DNA of 64,000 bases from Microbacterium oleivorans (GCF_001691565.1 NZ_MAYO01000003.1:558001-622000); one strand, 5' to 3'; numbered from the stretch's first letter, positions 20,656-30,626 are shown. The notes: generated by a model not told the origin, from the letters alone. Translations and numbers: made by a program.

Positions 20656-21585
20656 TCAGGGCAACAGGGCGAGCTTGCCGCCGGGGTGCCCCTCCCGGAG
20701 GAAGCGCGCCGCTTCGATCGCCTCTGCGAACGGATACGTCCGTGCGACCGGCACCTCGAGCAGGCCGCGCCGGGCCAGGTCGACGAGATCGCCTCGGACC
20801 GCGTCGCGGAAGGCCGCACTGGCCGGCAGCATGCCGCCGATGGCGACGATGCCCTCGGATTCCAGGTCGCGCCGGACGATGGTGATGATGCGCTTCCGAT
20901 CCTCGACGAGCGCGAGTGATGCCTCGATCGCCTCGTCGGTGCCCACCCCGTCGAGCGATGCGACGAAGGGAGCGTCGCCCGTGGCATCCTTCGCCCGGTC
21001 GACGAGGCCGGCCCCGTAGGTGATCGGGATGCCGCCGTATCGACGGACGACGTCGGCGTTCCGCTCGCTCGCCGTCCCGACGACGCGGACCCCTCGCACC
21101 GCCGCCTGCTGCAGGAAGCTGACTCCGACCGCGCCGGACGCCGCGTGGAACAGCACGGTGTCGCCGCGTCCCGCACCGCTCAACTCGAGCATTTCGGCGG
21201 CCGTTGCCCCGGCCAGGAACAGGTTGGCGGCCTCGGGGTGCGTCAGGGTCGCGGGCTTGGCGAACGCCTTCTCGGCAGGGATCGTGACCTCGGTGGCGTA
21301 TCCGCCGCGCAGCCGGAAGGCGAGCACCTCGTCGCCGATCGCGGCGGGGCCCGAGCCGATCCCGGTGCCTGGACCGAGGGCGGTGATCTCGCCGGACACC
21401 TCGTAGCCGAGGGGGAACGGGAACGACGCGTCCGGGCGGGTCGGGTACTTGTAGTCGGCCGGGTTCATCCCGATGGCGTGCACCCGAATCGTCACCTCAC
21501 CGCGCCCCGGCGCCGGGACATCGACGTCCTTCAACTCCCAGTCGGCGAGTCCGTCGGGACCGTTCGCGAACCATGCCTGCGCCAT
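20656..21585 (-). CDS. zinc-independent NADP-dependent oxidoreductase (quinone reductase type)
   Basis: This 309-residue medium-chain dehydrogenase/reductase has an N-terminal GroES-like domain (GRGEVTIRVHAIGMNPADYKYP), a Rossmann domain with SGAVGVSFLQQAAVRG for NADP binding, and the C-terminal GKLAL end. It lacks the Cys/His catalytic zinc ligands of alcohol dehydrogenases, as in quinone oxidoreductases. The ATG at 21585 has GGAAGGA 9 nt upstream. The physiological substrate is unknown. It follows era on the same strand after a 35-nt gap, so it may be read through from that operon. Confidence 0.85.
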   Translation of the reverse strand: MAQAWFANGPDGLADWELKDVDVPAPGRGEVTIRVHAIGMNPADYKYPTRPDASFPFPLGYEVSGEITALGPGTGIGSGPAAIGDEVLAFRLRGGYATEVTIPAEKAFAKPATLTHPEAANLFLAGATAAEMLELSGAGRGDTVLFHAASGAVGVSFLQQAAVRGVRVVGTASERNADVVRRYGGIPITYGAGLVDRAKDATGDAPFVASLDGVGTDEAIEASLALVEDRKRIITIVRRDLESEGIVAIGGMLPASAAFRDAVRGDLVDLARRGLLEVPVARTYPFAEAIEAARFLREGHPGGKLALLP

Positions 21586-21620
21586 GAGATCGTCCTTCCG
21601 TGAGATGCCGGCGTCGCCGG

Positions 21621-22517
21621 TCAGAATCCGAGTCGCCCGAGCTGCTTCGGGTCGCGCTGCCATTCCTTCGCGACGCGAACGCGCAAGGAGAGGAACACGC
21701 GGCCGCCGACGAGCGGCTCGATACCCGCCCGAGAGAGGGCGCCGACGTCTTTCAGGCGGGATCCGCCGCGACCGATGATGATCGCCTTCTGACTGTCGCG
21801 CTCGACGACGATGTTCGCGTAGACGTCGGTGAGGTCGCTGTCCTCACGGGCGGAGATGTCCTCGACCGTCACCGCGATCGAGTGCGGCAGTTCGTCACGC
21901 ACACCGTCGAGCGCCGCCTCGCGGATGATCTCGGCGATCCGGTCCTCGAGGCTCTCATCGGTGACGACACCCTCTGGGTACAGCGCGGGTCCGGTCGGCA
22001 TCAGCTTCAGCAGCTCGTCCGCCAGCACGTCGAGCTGGTCGTCGGTCACGGCCGAGAGCGGGATGACCGCGTCCCAGTCCTCGCGGAGTGCGTCGACCTC
22101 CATGAGTCGCTCGGTGATCTCCTCGCGCGACGCGATGTCCACCTTCGTGACGATGGCGACCTTCTTCGCCCGGCCATAGCCGTCGAGGGATGCCGCGATC
22201 CGCCGGTCGCCCGGGCCGACCTTCTCGGTCGCCGGCACGAGGAAGCCGATCGCGTCGACGTCGCCCAGCACCTGCTCGACGAGGTCGTTCAGCCGCTGGC
22301 CGAGAAGAGTCCGCGGTTTGTGGATGCCGGGGGTGTCGACGATCACGAGCTGACCGCCCGGACGGTTGAGGATGCCGCGGATCGCCTTTCGGGTGGTCTG
22401 CGGCTTGTCGCTGGTAATCGCGACCTTCTCGCCGACGAGGGCGTTGGTCAGGGTCGACTTGCCGACGTTGGGACGTCCGACGAACGTCACGAAACCGGAA
22501 CGGCTGCTCACGGTCAC
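21621..22517 (-). CDS. era: GTPase Era
   Basis: Era is a ribosome-assembly GTPase that binds 16S rRNA near its 3' end. The 298-residue protein has G1 (GRPNVGKST, residues 14-22), the DTPG switch II, a G4 motif read as TKVD rather than NKxD, and a C-terminal KH domain with IIGRGGSRLKDVG. The GTG at 22517 overlaps the upstream CBS gene stop; a second GTG at 22511 with GGAG 5 nt upstream is a good alternative. It is the last gene of the HIT-phoH-ybeY-CBS-era run, which links rRNA processing factors. Confidence 0.95.
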   Translation of the reverse strand: MTVSSRSGFVTFVGRPNVGKSTLTNALVGEKVAITSDKPQTTRKAIRGILNRPGGQLVIVDTPGIHKPRTLLGQRLNDLVEQVLGDVDAIGFLVPATEKVGPGDRRIAASLDGYGRAKKVAIVTKVDIASREEITERLMEVDALREDWDAVIPLSAVTDDQLDVLADELLKLMPTGPALYPEGVVTDESLEDRIAEIIREAALDGVRDELPHSIAVTVEDISAREDSDLTDVYANIVVERDSQKAIIIGRGGSRLKDVGALSRAGIEPLVGGRVFLSLRVRVAKEWQRDPKQLGRLGF

Positions 22518-23830
22518 TCCGATCCCCGCGCGACGCGGATCTCTGCGGTGGAAAGGGATACGGGTTCGGCCGCCGGCGCCTCGGCGCGCTCGACGAACAC
22601 CGTCGCGAGTCCCCGGCCCCGGCCGAGGGACGTGCCGCCCGTGAGGACGAGGCCGCTGTGCTCGACGCGTACGCCGGGGACCGGAACGCTGCCGAGCGCC
22701 TTGCCGAAGAGGCCGCCGATCGAGTCGACGTCGTCGTCTTCGAGTTCGATCCCGAACAGGTCGCCGACCTCGTCGAGCCCGAGTCGTGTGCTCACGCGGA
22801 AGCGGCCGCCGCCGAGGTCGGACACCTCGCTCGTGCGCAGGTCGTATTCGTCCGCGATCTCGCCGACGAGCTCCTCAATGAGGTCCTCGAGGGTCACGAG
22901 ACCCGACACCCCGCCGTATTCGTCGACGACGAGGCAGACGTGGACGGCTTCGCGTTTCATCTGCTGCAGGAGCGTCTCGGCGCGCATCGATTCGGGGACG
23001 AAGACGGCGGGCCGGGCGATCTGGGCGACCGGCACGCCGCGCCAGGCGGTCTCGTCGCGGTAGGCGAACTGAACGAGGTCCTTGAGATAGACGACGCCCG
23101 TGATGTCGTCGGCTTCGCCGTCGGCGATCGGGATGCGGGAGACGCCCTTGTCGAGAAAGAGCGTCATCGCCTCCTGGGTTGTGGCCGCGGCATCCATCGT
23201 CACCATGTCGGTGCGCGGCACCATGACGGCGCGCACGAAACGGTCCGTGAAGTCGAACACGGAGTGGATGAGGTCCCGGTCGTCGGCCTCGATGAGGTCC
23301 TGCGACGCGGCTTCATCGACCATGCTGAGGAGCTGCTCCTCGGACGCGAAGGATGCGCCGCGGTGGATGCCGGGGGTCAGACGGTCGCCGAGGAGGACGA
23401 GCAGGTGCGCGAGGGGACCGAGCACGATGCGTGCGCCGCGGATGAGCCCGGCGCACGCCTTCAGGAAGCCCTTCGCATGCTGCCGCCCCACGGCGCGCGG
23501 GGACGCCCCCACGAGGACGAAGGAGGCGACGGTCATGACGACCACCGCCGCCAGCATCGCCCACCAGATGTTCTCGAAGACGAGGGTGAGGGCGACCGTG
23601 ACGAGAACGGCGGCGGCGGTCTCGATGAGGATGCGGATGAAGACGACGGCCGTACGGTGCGCGTCCGGGTCGGCCGCGATCCTTCGCAGGGCGGCACCGG
23701 AACGCGCCTCATCGGCGAGATCGGCGAGGTCCGCGCGGGAGGTCACGTCGAGCGCAGCCTCGAGCGAGGCCATCAGGCCGCCTAGCGCGACCAGAAGACC
23801 CGCCGCGATGAACAGGAGGATCTCGGTCAT
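22514..23830 (-). CDS. CNNM/CorC-type membrane protein with CBS domains
   Basis: This 438-residue protein has a DUF21 (CNNM) membrane domain with three to four segments within residues 1-150, a CBS pair at about residues 200-320 (MVPRTDMVTMD and SRIPI), and a C-terminal CorC_HlyC domain. The family is annotated as hemolysin-like but more probably acts in Mg2+/Co2+ transport. It overlaps ybeY upstream by 4 nt and era downstream by 4 nt. Placement between ybeY and era is conserved in many bacteria. Confidence 0.9.
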   Translation of the reverse strand: MTEILLFIAAGLLVALGGLMASLEAALDVTSRADLADLADEARSGAALRRIAADPDAHRTAVVFIRILIETAAAVLVTVALTLVFENIWWAMLAAVVVMTVASFVLVGASPRAVGRQHAKGFLKACAGLIRGARIVLGPLAHLLVLLGDRLTPGIHRGASFASEEQLLSMVDEAASQDLIEADDRDLIHSVFDFTDRFVRAVMVPRTDMVTMDAAATTQEAMTLFLDKGVSRIPIADGEADDITGVVYLKDLVQFAYRDETAWRGVPVAQIARPAVFVPESMRAETLLQQMKREAVHVCLVVDEYGGVSGLVTLEDLIEELVGEIADEYDLRTSEVSDLGGGRFRVSTRLGLDEVGDLFGIELEDDDVDSIGGLFGKALGSVPVPGVRVEHSGLVLTGGTSLGRGRGLATVFVERAEAPAAEPVSLSTAEIRVARGSE

Positions 23831-24294
23831 GCGCGCCGGTGGCGCTCGCTCGCGTGGAACGCGCCGATGAGCTCCTTCTGCAGCCCGAACATCTCGCGCT
23901 CCTCCTCGGGCTCGGCGTGATCGAATCCCAGCAGGTGCAGCAGGCCGTGGGTCGTGAGGAGGATGAGCTCGTCCATCGTGGAATGCTTGGCCGCCTGCGC
24001 CTGGGTCTCGGCCACCTGCGGGCACAGCACGATGTCACCGAGCAGTCCGGGAGGCGTCGGAGCCTCATCCGTGCCGGGGCGCAGCTCGTCCATCGGGAAG
24101 CTCAGTACGTCGGTGGGGCCGGGCTCGTCCATCCACTGGACGTGCAGCGCCTCCATCGCCCCCTCGTCGACGAGGAGTATGGCCACGTCGGCGTCGGGGC
24201 TCACGTGGAGCTCCGCGAAGTTGTTCTCGGTGAGACGCAGCAGGACGGTCTCATCGACCTCGACGCCGGACTCGTTGGTGATCTCGATGGTCAT
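23827..24294 (-). CDS. ybeY: endoribonuclease YbeY
   Basis: YbeY is a metal-dependent RNase needed for 16S rRNA 3'-end maturation and ribosome quality control. The 155-residue protein has the zinc motif HGLLHLLGFDH with His116, His120 and His126. It overlaps both neighbours by 4 nt (phoH upstream, the CBS gene downstream). Its position next to phoH and era, which also act on RNA or ribosomes, supports the assignment. Confidence 0.95.
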   Translation of the reverse strand: MTIEITNESGVEVDETVLLRLTENNFAELHVSPDADVAILLVDEGAMEALHVQWMDEPGPTDVLSFPMDELRPGTDEAPTPPGLLGDIVLCPQVAETQAQAAKHSTMDELILLTTHGLLHLLGFDHAEPEEEREMFGLQKELIGAFHASERHRRA

Positions 24295-25373
24295 GAACGT
24301 CCTCGCTTGGGCTGTCGGTCACGGGGGCCGGCGGGGCGCAGGCCCGTCCGGCGCTCGGCGCGGTTCGCGAACTCGCTCGCCTCGTCGCGCTCACGACGCG
24401 CGGCCAGCTTCTCCTCGTCGTAGGCGCTGTAGGCGTCCACGATGCGGCCGACGAGCGTGTGGCGCACGACGTCGTCGCTGGTCAGACGCGAGAAGTGGAT
24501 GTCATCGATGTCCTTCAGGACCCGGGTGACGAGACGCAGACCCGAGGCGCCCTGCGGCAGGTCGACCTGCGTGATGTCACCGGTGACGACCATGCGGGTG
24601 CCGAAGCCGAGACGCGTCAGGAACATCTTCATCTGCTCGGGGGTGGTGTTCTGCGCCTCGTCGAGGACGACGAAGGAGTCGTTGAGCGTGCGACCGCGCA
24701 TGTACGCGAGAGGTGCGACCTCGATGGTGCCCGATGCCATGAGCTTGGGGACGAGCTCGGGGTCCATCATCTCGTTCAGCGCGTCGTACAGAGGACGGAG
24801 GTAGGGGTCGATCTTGTCCGTCAGGGTTCCCGGGAGGAATCCGAGCCGCTCCCCCGCTTCGACCGCAGGACGGGTCAGGATGATGCGACTGACCTCCTTG
24901 CGCTGCAGCGCCTGGACGGCCTTCGCCATCGCGAGGTACGTCTTGCCGGTGCCGGCGGGACCGATGCCGAACACGATCGTGTTCTCCTCGATCGCGTCGA
25001 CGTACTCCTTCTGCCCGAGGGTCTTCGGTCGGATGACCTTGCCGCGCGACGACAGGATCGCCTCGCCGAGAACTTCGGAGGGACGCATCCCGCTGTTCTC
25101 GCGCAGGATGCGGTTGGACTGCGTGACATCGCTAGGATCGAGACCCTGGCCCGCCCGCGCCATGCCGATGAGCTCGTCGACGAGCTCGTGTGCGCGAGCG
25201 ACGGCTCCCTCGTCACCGGTAAGGGTGATCTCGTTCCCCCGAACGTGCACCTGCACATCGGGGTGCTCCCGTTCCACAGTGCGCAGCAGACGGTCCTGCG
25301 GACCGAGCAGCTGCACCATGGCGACACCGTCGGCGTAGATGTGCGCGACGGTGGGTTCGGTGCTGTCAGCCAC
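24291..25373 (-). CDS. phoH: PhoH-family ATPase
   Basis: This 360-residue protein has an N-terminal KH-like segment, then a superfamily-1-helicase-like ATPase with Walker A GPAGTGKT (residues 138-145) and Walker B FVVLDEAQN. PhoH proteins are RNA-associated and co-occur with ybeY. The GTG at 25373 was chosen; it overlaps the HIT gene stop by 8 nt. The Arg/Lys-rich C terminus (RRERDEASEFANRAERR onward) may contact RNA. It is not specifically a phosphate-starvation gene, despite the name. Confidence 0.93.
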   Translation of the reverse strand: MADSTEPTVAHIYADGVAMVQLLGPQDRLLRTVEREHPDVQVHVRGNEITLTGDEGAVARAHELVDELIGMARAGQGLDPSDVTQSNRILRENSGMRPSEVLGEAILSSRGKVIRPKTLGQKEYVDAIEENTIVFGIGPAGTGKTYLAMAKAVQALQRKEVSRIILTRPAVEAGERLGFLPGTLTDKIDPYLRPLYDALNEMMDPELVPKLMASGTIEVAPLAYMRGRTLNDSFVVLDEAQNTTPEQMKMFLTRLGFGTRMVVTGDITQVDLPQGASGLRLVTRVLKDIDDIHFSRLTSDDVVRHTLVGRIVDAYSAYDEEKLAARRERDEASEFANRAERRTGLRPAGPRDRQPKRGRS

Positions 25374-25713
25374 CGAGGCTCCCTTCGGTGAGCCCGCCGC
25401 CCAGCACGTGTGCATGGACGTGGAACACGGTCTGTCCGGCGTCGGGGCCGGTGTTGAACACGAGTCTGAAGTCGCCGCCGGCATGTTCGGCGGCGACGCT
25501 GTTGGCGAGGCCGACCAGCTCGGCGAGGAGGGCGGGGTCGCCCGCCGCGAGCTCCACGACGTCGCGGTAGTCCTCGGTCTTGGGGATCACGAGGAGGTGG
25601 ACGGGAGCCTGCGGAGCGATGTCGCGGATCGCGAAGGCGTTGTCGGTCTCCGCAACGATCTCGGAGGGGATCTCACCCCGGAGGATGCGGGTGAACACCG
25701 ATGGCTCGCTCAT
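25366..25713 (-). CDS. HIT-family nucleotide hydrolase
   Basis: This 115-residue protein of the HINT branch hydrolyses purine nucleoside phosphoramidates. The HIT motif FHVHAHVLGG (His98, His100, His102) and the N-terminal FTRILRGEIPSEIV are typical. The ATG has TAGACT 6 nt upstream, and GGGAGG fills the spacer, so it may be leaderless or use a very short leader. It appears to be the first gene of the HIT-phoH-ybeY-CBS-era transcript. Confidence 0.93.
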   Translation of the reverse strand: MSEPSVFTRILRGEIPSEIVAETDNAFAIRDIAPQAPVHLLVIPKTEDYRDVVELAAGDPALLAELVGLANSVAAEHAGGDFRLVFNTGPDAGQTVFHVHAHVLGGGLTEGSLGG

Positions 25714-25757
25714 CCTCCCAGTCTACTCAGCGCCTTCCCGCGCCGGTCGGGTCCGCC

Positions 25758-26495
25758 TCACCAGCGGCCGAGGGCCGCATTGACGACCGCGAGGGCGGCC
25801 GGCCCCGCCGTCGAGGTGCGCAGCACGGTGTCGCCGAGCCGCACGAGCGTCGCACCCGCTTCCTGCAGCAGATCGAGCTCGTCGGGAGAGATGCCCCCCT
25901 CGGGCCCCACGACGAGGATCACGTCGCTCGCGTCGGCCGCGTCGATGTCGATCCGCGAGAGAGCGACGGATGCCGTGGGTTCGAGGACCAGCATCCGGGC
26001 CCCGCGGGCGCGTGCAGCCAGGTCCCGAGTCGTCACCGGCTGGTCGACCTCGGCCAGCCAGGGCCGGTGCGCCTGCTTCGCCGCCTCGCGGGCGATGGTC
26101 TCCCAGCGCGCGACGCCCTTGGCCAGCTTCGGGCCCTCCCATCGCGAGACCGAGCGCGCCGCCTGCCACGGCGTGATCGCGTCGACGCCGAGCTCCGTGG
26201 CGGCCTGAACGGCGAGCTCGTCGCGATCGCCCTTCGCGAGAGCCTGCACGAGGACCGTGCGCGGCGATGCCGCAGGGACCACCGTCCGGGCGAAGACCTC
26301 GACCGAGACTTCCTTGGGTGCTGCGGCCGAGACCGTGCCGGTCAGCCACACGCCGCGGCCGTCGCCGACCGTGACGTCCTCTCCCACGCGGATACGGCGG
26401 ACGGCCGCAGCGTGGTGCGCTTCGGCCCCCGTCAGCCGGACCGTGTCTCCCGGACCGGCGGCACCGGCATCCTCGATCAGGAAATGGAGGGCCAC
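25758..26495 (-). CDS. rsmE: 16S rRNA (uracil1498-N3)-methyltransferase
   Basis: RsmE methylates U1498 of 16S rRNA in assembled 30S subunits. The 245-residue protein has an N-terminal PUA-like domain (ltGAEAHHAAAVRRIRVGE) and a C-terminal SPOUT knot with VGPEGGISPDEL and LRTSTAGPAAL. The ATG lies 2 nt after the dnaJ stop, so the two are co-transcribed. The gene order hrcA-dnaJ-rsmE is common in actinobacteria. Confidence 0.95.
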   Translation of the reverse strand: MALHFLIEDAGAAGPGDTVRLTGAEAHHAAAVRRIRVGEDVTVGDGRGVWLTGTVSAAAPKEVSVEVFARTVVPAASPRTVLVQALAKGDRDELAVQAATELGVDAITPWQAARSVSRWEGPKLAKGVARWETIAREAAKQAHRPWLAEVDQPVTTRDLAARARGARMLVLEPTASVALSRIDIDAADASDVILVVGPEGGISPDELDLLQEAGATLVRLGDTVLRTSTAGPAALAVVNAALGRW

Positions 26496-26497
26496 GA

Positions 26498-27613
26498 TCA
26501 GCGCTTGAACTTGCCGCGGAGCTTGGAGAACAGACCCGGGTGGAACTCGGCCAGGTGAGGCGGGGCCGGACGCATCCGCTTCGCGAGCTCCTGCACGAGA
26601 GCCCGCGCCTTCGGGTCGAGGTGCGACGGGGTCACGACCTGCACGCCGACGCGGAGGTCGCCGCGCTGGTCGCCGCGGAGCGGCGTGATCCCCCGCCCGC
26701 GGATCGTCAACTCGTCACCGGACTGGACGCCCGAGCGGATGTCGAGATCGACGGAGCCGTCGAGCGAGTCGATCGTGACGCTCGTCCCGAGGATGGCATC
26801 GATCATCGAGACCTCGAGGGTTGCGAGGAGGTCGTCGCCGTCACGGCTGAAGACATCGTGGGGCGCAACGGTCACCTCGAGGTACAGGTCGCCGTTCGGG
26901 CCGCCGGCCGGGCCGACCTCGCCCGAACCGGGAAGCTGCAGACGCAGACCCGTCTCGACGCCGGCCGGGATATCGATCGACACGGTCCGGCGAGCCCGCA
27001 CGCGCCCCTGCCCCTGGCAGGTCGAGCACGGGTAAGGGATCGTCGTGCCGTAGCCCTGGCACGTGGTGCAGGGCTGCGAGGTGACGACGTTGCCGAGCAG
27101 GCTCCGGACCGTCCGCTGGATCTGGCCGGATCCGTGGCAGATGTCGCACGTGACGGGCTGTGTGCCCGGCTGGCAGCACGAGCCCTGGCAGGTCTCGCAC
27201 AGCACCGCCGTGTCGACCTCGATGTCGCGGTGGACACCGAAGACGACGTCGCCCAGGTCGAGGTCGACACGCACCAGCGCGTCCTGCCCGCGCTCCCGGC
27301 GGGACCGCGGCCGGCCGGCGCGCGTACCGCCGCCACCGCCGCCGAAGAAGCTCTCGAAGATGTCGCTGAACCCGCCGAAGCCGGCGCCAGCACCGCCGAA
27401 CGCACTCGCGTCGCCACCCATGTCGTAGCGCTGGCGCTGGTCGGGGTCGCTCAGCACGTCGTAGGCGTGCGTCACGAGCTTGAACTGCTCGGAGGCGTCC
27501 TCACCGGGGTTCACGTCCGGATGCAGCTGGCGCGCCAGCCGTCGGTATGCCTTCTTGATCTCCTCCGGGCTCGCGTCACGCGCGACACCCAGGACCTCGT
27601 AGTGGTCAGCCAC
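26498..27613 (-). CDS. dnaJ: chaperone DnaJ
   Basis: DnaJ is an Hsp40 co-chaperone that stimulates DnaK. The 371-residue protein has the J domain with HPD at residues 31-33, a Gly/Phe-rich linker ([22 protein letters not shown]), four CxxCxGxG-type zinc repeats and the C-terminal substrate domains. The GTG at 27613 was chosen over the GTG at 27619 because GGAGAGG then sits at normal spacing. It lies 31 nt downstream of hrcA. No dnaK or grpE is adjacent, so this is the HrcA-linked DnaJ2 type of actinobacteria. Confidence 0.94.
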   Translation of the reverse strand: MADHYEVLGVARDASPEEIKKAYRRLARQLHPDVNPGEDASEQFKLVTHAYDVLSDPDQRQRYDMGGDASAFGGAGAGFGGFSDIFESFFGGGGGGTRAGRPRSRRERGQDALVRVDLDLGDVVFGVHRDIEVDTAVLCETCQGSCCQPGTQPVTCDICHGSGQIQRTVRSLLGNVVTSQPCTTCQGYGTTIPYPCSTCQGQGRVRARRTVSIDIPAGVETGLRLQLPGSGEVGPAGGPNGDLYLEVTVAPHDVFSRDGDDLLATLEVSMIDAILGTSVTIDSLDGSVDLDIRSGVQSGDELTIRGRGITPLRGDQRGDLRVGVQVVTPSHLDPKARALVQELAKRMRPAPPHLAEFHPGLFSKLRGKFKR

Positions 27614-27644
27614 AATCACCTCTCCGGCCCGCGGGCCGATTCGT

Positions 27645-28679
27645 TCAGCGCGACGTCTCGTCTTCTTCGAGCAGACGCGTCAGATAATGCGCGACGGCGC
27701 GCACCGCCGCGAGATTCGTGGGGTAGTCCATCCGTGTCGGACCGAGGACGCCGATGCGTGCGTGCGAACCGCCCGCGTCGTAGTCGCCCGCGACGACGGA
27801 TGCCTCGGACAGCCCGAACGGCTCGTTCTCGCGGCCGATGCTGGTCGCCAGCCCGCGGTCGTCGGCGACCATCTCGCCCATGAGCCGCAGCAGCGTCACC
27901 TGCTCCTCGATCGCCTCCAGCAGAGGGTAGATGCTGCCGCGGAAATCCGACTCGCGTCGCGCGAGGGTCGCCGACCCTGCCATGACCATGCGGTCCTGAC
28001 GGAACTCGTCGAGCTCCTCGCCGATCGCGCGCAGCACGATGCGGCGGTTCTCCTCCCGCGGGACAGCGGTGTTCTCCTCGAGGATGCGGGCGATCGCTGC
28101 AGCGCCGTCCTTGACGCTCTTCCCGGTGAGGAGGGTCGCCATCGCGAGCTTGAGCTGCGACGCCTCGTCCGCCGACGGCTCGGTCGCGAGGAAGACGACG
28201 CGCTGCGAGACCCGGCCGGTATCGGTCACGACGATGAGCACGAGGCGCGTGCCGCCGAGGTGCACGACCTCGACGTGGGAGATGTTCGCCCGCGAGAAGG
28301 ACGGGTACTGCACGATTGCAACCTGGCCCGTCAGCCGGGTGAGGGTGCGGACCGTCCGGACGAGCAGATCGTCGAGGTCGCCGGTGTCCTCGAGGAAGGA
28401 GCCGATCGCCGAGCGCTGCGCCGACGTGAGCGGACGGACGTCGGCGAGGTGGTCGACGAAGACCCGGTAGCCCTTGTCGGTGGGTACGCGCCCCGACGAG
28501 GTGTGGGGCGCCGTGATGAGCTCCTCGTCCTCGAGGAGCGCCATGTCGTTGCGGATCGTGGCGGCGGAAACGCCGAACTGATGCCGGTCGACGATCGCCT
28601 TGCTGCCGACGGGCTCACGCGTGTCGACGTAGTCCTGGACGATCGCGCGCAACACCTGGAGTCCGCGTTCCGAGACCAT
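27645..28679 (-). CDS. hrcA: heat-inducible transcriptional repressor HrcA
   Basis: HrcA is the 344-residue repressor of class I heat-shock genes and binds the CIRCE operator. It shows the N-terminal winged helix ([20 protein letters not shown] and [16 protein letters not shown]) and the C-terminal HrcA effector domain. The ATG at 28679 has a strong GGAGG site 7 nt upstream. A CIRCE inverted repeat lies in its own promoter, so hrcA-dnaJ is autoregulated and induced when GroEL titration lowers HrcA activity. Confidence 0.96.
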   Translation of the reverse strand: MVSERGLQVLRAIVQDYVDTREPVGSKAIVDRHQFGVSAATIRNDMALLEDEELITAPHTSSGRVPTDKGYRVFVDHLADVRPLTSAQRSAIGSFLEDTGDLDDLLVRTVRTLTRLTGQVAIVQYPSFSRANISHVEVVHLGGTRLVLIVVTDTGRVSQRVVFLATEPSADEASQLKLAMATLLTGKSVKDGAAAIARILEENTAVPREENRRIVLRAIGEELDEFRQDRMVMAGSATLARRESDFRGSIYPLLEAIEEQVTLLRLMGEMVADDRGLATSIGRENEPFGLSEASVVAGDYDAGGSHARIGVLGPTRMDYPTNLAAVRAVAHYLTRLLEEDETSR

Positions 28680-28693
28680 CACCCCTCCTCCGC

Positions 28694-28718
28694 TGGCACT
28701 CTCGATCTGGGAGTGCCA
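28694..28718. promoter_or_regulatory. CIRCE operator with -10 of hrcA
   Basis: The inverted repeat TGGCACTC-N9-GAGTGCCA (28694-28701 and 28711-28718) matches the CIRCE consensus TTAGCACTC-N9-GAGTGCTAA except for the outer bases. On the minus strand, TAGAAT (28724-28719) sits directly beside it, so bound HrcA would cover the transcription start. Confidence 0.9.
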
Positions 28719-28749
28719 ATTCTACCGCGCGAGCGGCGATGTGCTCGGA

Positions 28750-29967
28750 TCACGCGGTCAGCGCACGCACGACGGCGTCGGCGAGAAGGCGCCCGCGGCG
28801 AGTGAGGACGATGCGGCCCCGCACGGCGGACGCGCCGTCGACGAGTCCGTCCGCGATGAGGGATGCCACGTTCCGCCGCCCCGCGATCGTCGCCTCGTCG
28901 ACCGCGACGCCGTCGACGATGCGCGAGCGCAGCAGGATGACCTCGAGGCGGCGGGCTTCGGCATCCGGTCGCTCCCGTCCCGCCGCCGGGGACTCCCCGA
29001 GGGACAGGCGCTGCGCGTACGCAGCCGGATGCTTCACGTTCCACCAGCGCAGGCCCCCGACGTGGCTGTGCGCGCCGGGACCGTAGCCCCACCAGTCCTG
29101 ACCCCGCCAGTACGACAGGTTGTGGCGGGAACGCTGGTCCGGTGTCGTCGACCAGTTGGAGACCTCGTACCAGCCGTAACCGGCGGCCGCGAGCAGTTCA
29201 TCGGCGAGCTCGTACATGTCGGCCTGCAGATCGTCGTCGGGGGCGGGCACCTCGCCGCGGCGGATCTGACGCTCGAGCTTCGTTCCGTCCTCCACGATGA
29301 GCGCGTACGCCGAGATGTGGTCGGGTGCGAGCGCGATCGCCGTCTCGAGCGAGGTGCGCCAGTCCTCGAGCGACTCCCCCGGCGCGCCGTAGATGAGATC
29401 GAGGCTGACCGCGAGCCCGGCGCCGCGGGCGGCGGCGACCGCCGTCGCGATGTTCGCGGGGTCGTGCGTACGGTCGAGCGCCGCGAGCACGTGCGGCACC
29501 GACGACTGCATCCCGACCGAGAACCGTGTGACGCCCGCGTCGGCGAGCGTCCGCGCGACCTCGTCGGTCAGCGTGTCGGGGTTGGCCTCGACCGTGACCT
29601 CGGCGCCGTCCGCGAGACCGAATGCGTCTCTGACGCCGTCGAGCATGCGCGCGAGATCCCCCGGCGGCAGCAGCGTCGGGGTACCTCCGCCGAAGAACAC
29701 CGTGCGGGCCGGACGCAGCGGTCCCCGCGCAGCGAGAACCTCGCGGGACAGCGCGATCTCGCGGAGCACTTCATCGGCATAGGCGTCCTGACGTGCACCC
29801 CGGAGTTCGGTCGCGGTGTACGTGTTGAAGTCGCAGTACCCGCAGCGCACGCGGCAGAAGGGAACGTGCAGGTACACGCCGAAGTCGACCTCGGAGTCGA
29901 CCGCGACGTCGTGCGGGAGCGCGCCGTCGGTAGGTGCCGGATCTCCCAGGGGAAGAGCGGAGCCCAT
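28750..29967 (-). CDS. hemW: radical SAM heme chaperone HemW
   Basis: HemW, once called coproporphyrinogen oxidase-like HemN, is a radical SAM protein that delivers heme. The 405-residue protein has the CxxxCxxC cluster motif (Cys38, Cys42, Cys45, within HVPFCRVRCGYCDF), FFGGGTPTLL and EANPDTL. The phenylalanine after the third Cys marks the HemW/HemN group. The ATG overlaps the DUF1990 stop by one base. It lies between lepA and hrcA, as in most Gram-positive bacteria. Confidence 0.94.
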   Translation of the reverse strand: MGSALPLGDPAPTDGALPHDVAVDSEVDFGVYLHVPFCRVRCGYCDFNTYTATELRGARQDAYADEVLREIALSREVLAARGPLRPARTVFFGGGTPTLLPPGDLARMLDGVRDAFGLADGAEVTVEANPDTLTDEVARTLADAGVTRFSVGMQSSVPHVLAALDRTHDPANIATAVAAARGAGLAVSLDLIYGAPGESLEDWRTSLETAIALAPDHISAYALIVEDGTKLERQIRRGEVPAPDDDLQADMYELADELLAAAGYGWYEVSNWSTTPDQRSRHNLSYWRGQDWWGYGPGAHSHVGGLRWWNVKHPAAYAQRLSLGESPAAGRERPDAEARRLEVILLRSRIVDGVAVDEATIAGRRNVASLIADGLVDGASAVRGRIVLTRRGRLLADAVVRALTA

Positions 29968-30617
29968 CAGGAGCCGGTGGCGTACATGGGCGACATCGCC
30001 TGCAGGTACCCCTGGAACAGCGCTCGGCGACGACGCTTCACGAGCGGACGCCACACGCGGTACACCAGGCCCGTCGGCTTGTCGAACGCGCGGACGGTGA
30101 ACCACACCTCGTCGTCGTCCCGCCACTCGAGCAGGAAGGACTCCTCCCCGCTGACGACCGACCCGCCCACAGTGCCCAGGGAGAACCCGACCCGCCGGGG
30201 TTCGTCGATCACCGAGATGACGCGGAGTTCGGCATCCGCCCTCATCCCCGCGACACGACCGTGGAGGTGCGCCGTCGTGCCGGCGCTGACGAACGGGGTG
30301 CCGTCCGCATCGAAGCGCTGTTCGTCGTCCAGTCGGCTCGGCTGAACCGCGTTACCGTCGGCGTCGAAGCCGACGCCGGAGTACATGGGACCGGATGCCG
30401 GGCGCACATCGGCGACCGTGAGACCGGCGCCCCGCTGTGCCCCCCACCCGAGGAGCTGCTCGGTCGAGGTGACGAACCGCTCCTCGCCGCTGCCGAGGCG
30501 CCAGGACTCCTCCGCGGGGGTCGTCCCCTGCGGCGGATAGCCCATCAGATCGGGGGCCTGCGTGGCCCCGACGGCGGCGTAGTCGACGGTTCCTGCCTGG
30601 AAACTCCCGCGGCGCAT
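29967..30617 (-). CDS. DUF1990 family protein
   Basis: This 216-residue protein matches DUF1990, a family of unknown function in actinobacteria and plants with a START-like appearance. Recognisable blocks are YAAVGAT near the N terminus, EERFVTSTEQLLGWG and SGEESFLLEW. No signal or membrane segment is present. The ATG has TAGGCT 6 nt upstream, and the TAG of that -10 hexamer is the lepA stop codon, so a separate leaderless transcript can start right at the end of lepA. It is coupled to hemW. Confidence 0.82.
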   Translation of the reverse strand: MRRGSFQAGTVDYAAVGATQAPDLMGYPPQGTTPAEESWRLGSGEERFVTSTEQLLGWGAQRGAGLTVADVRPASGPMYSGVGFDADGNAVQPSRLDDEQRFDADGTPFVSAGTTAHLHGRVAGMRADAELRVISVIDEPRRVGFSLGTVGGSVVSGEESFLLEWRDDDEVWFTVRAFDKPTGLVYRVWRPLVKRRRRALFQGYLQAMSPMYATGS

Positions 30618-30626
30618 CGTGTCAGC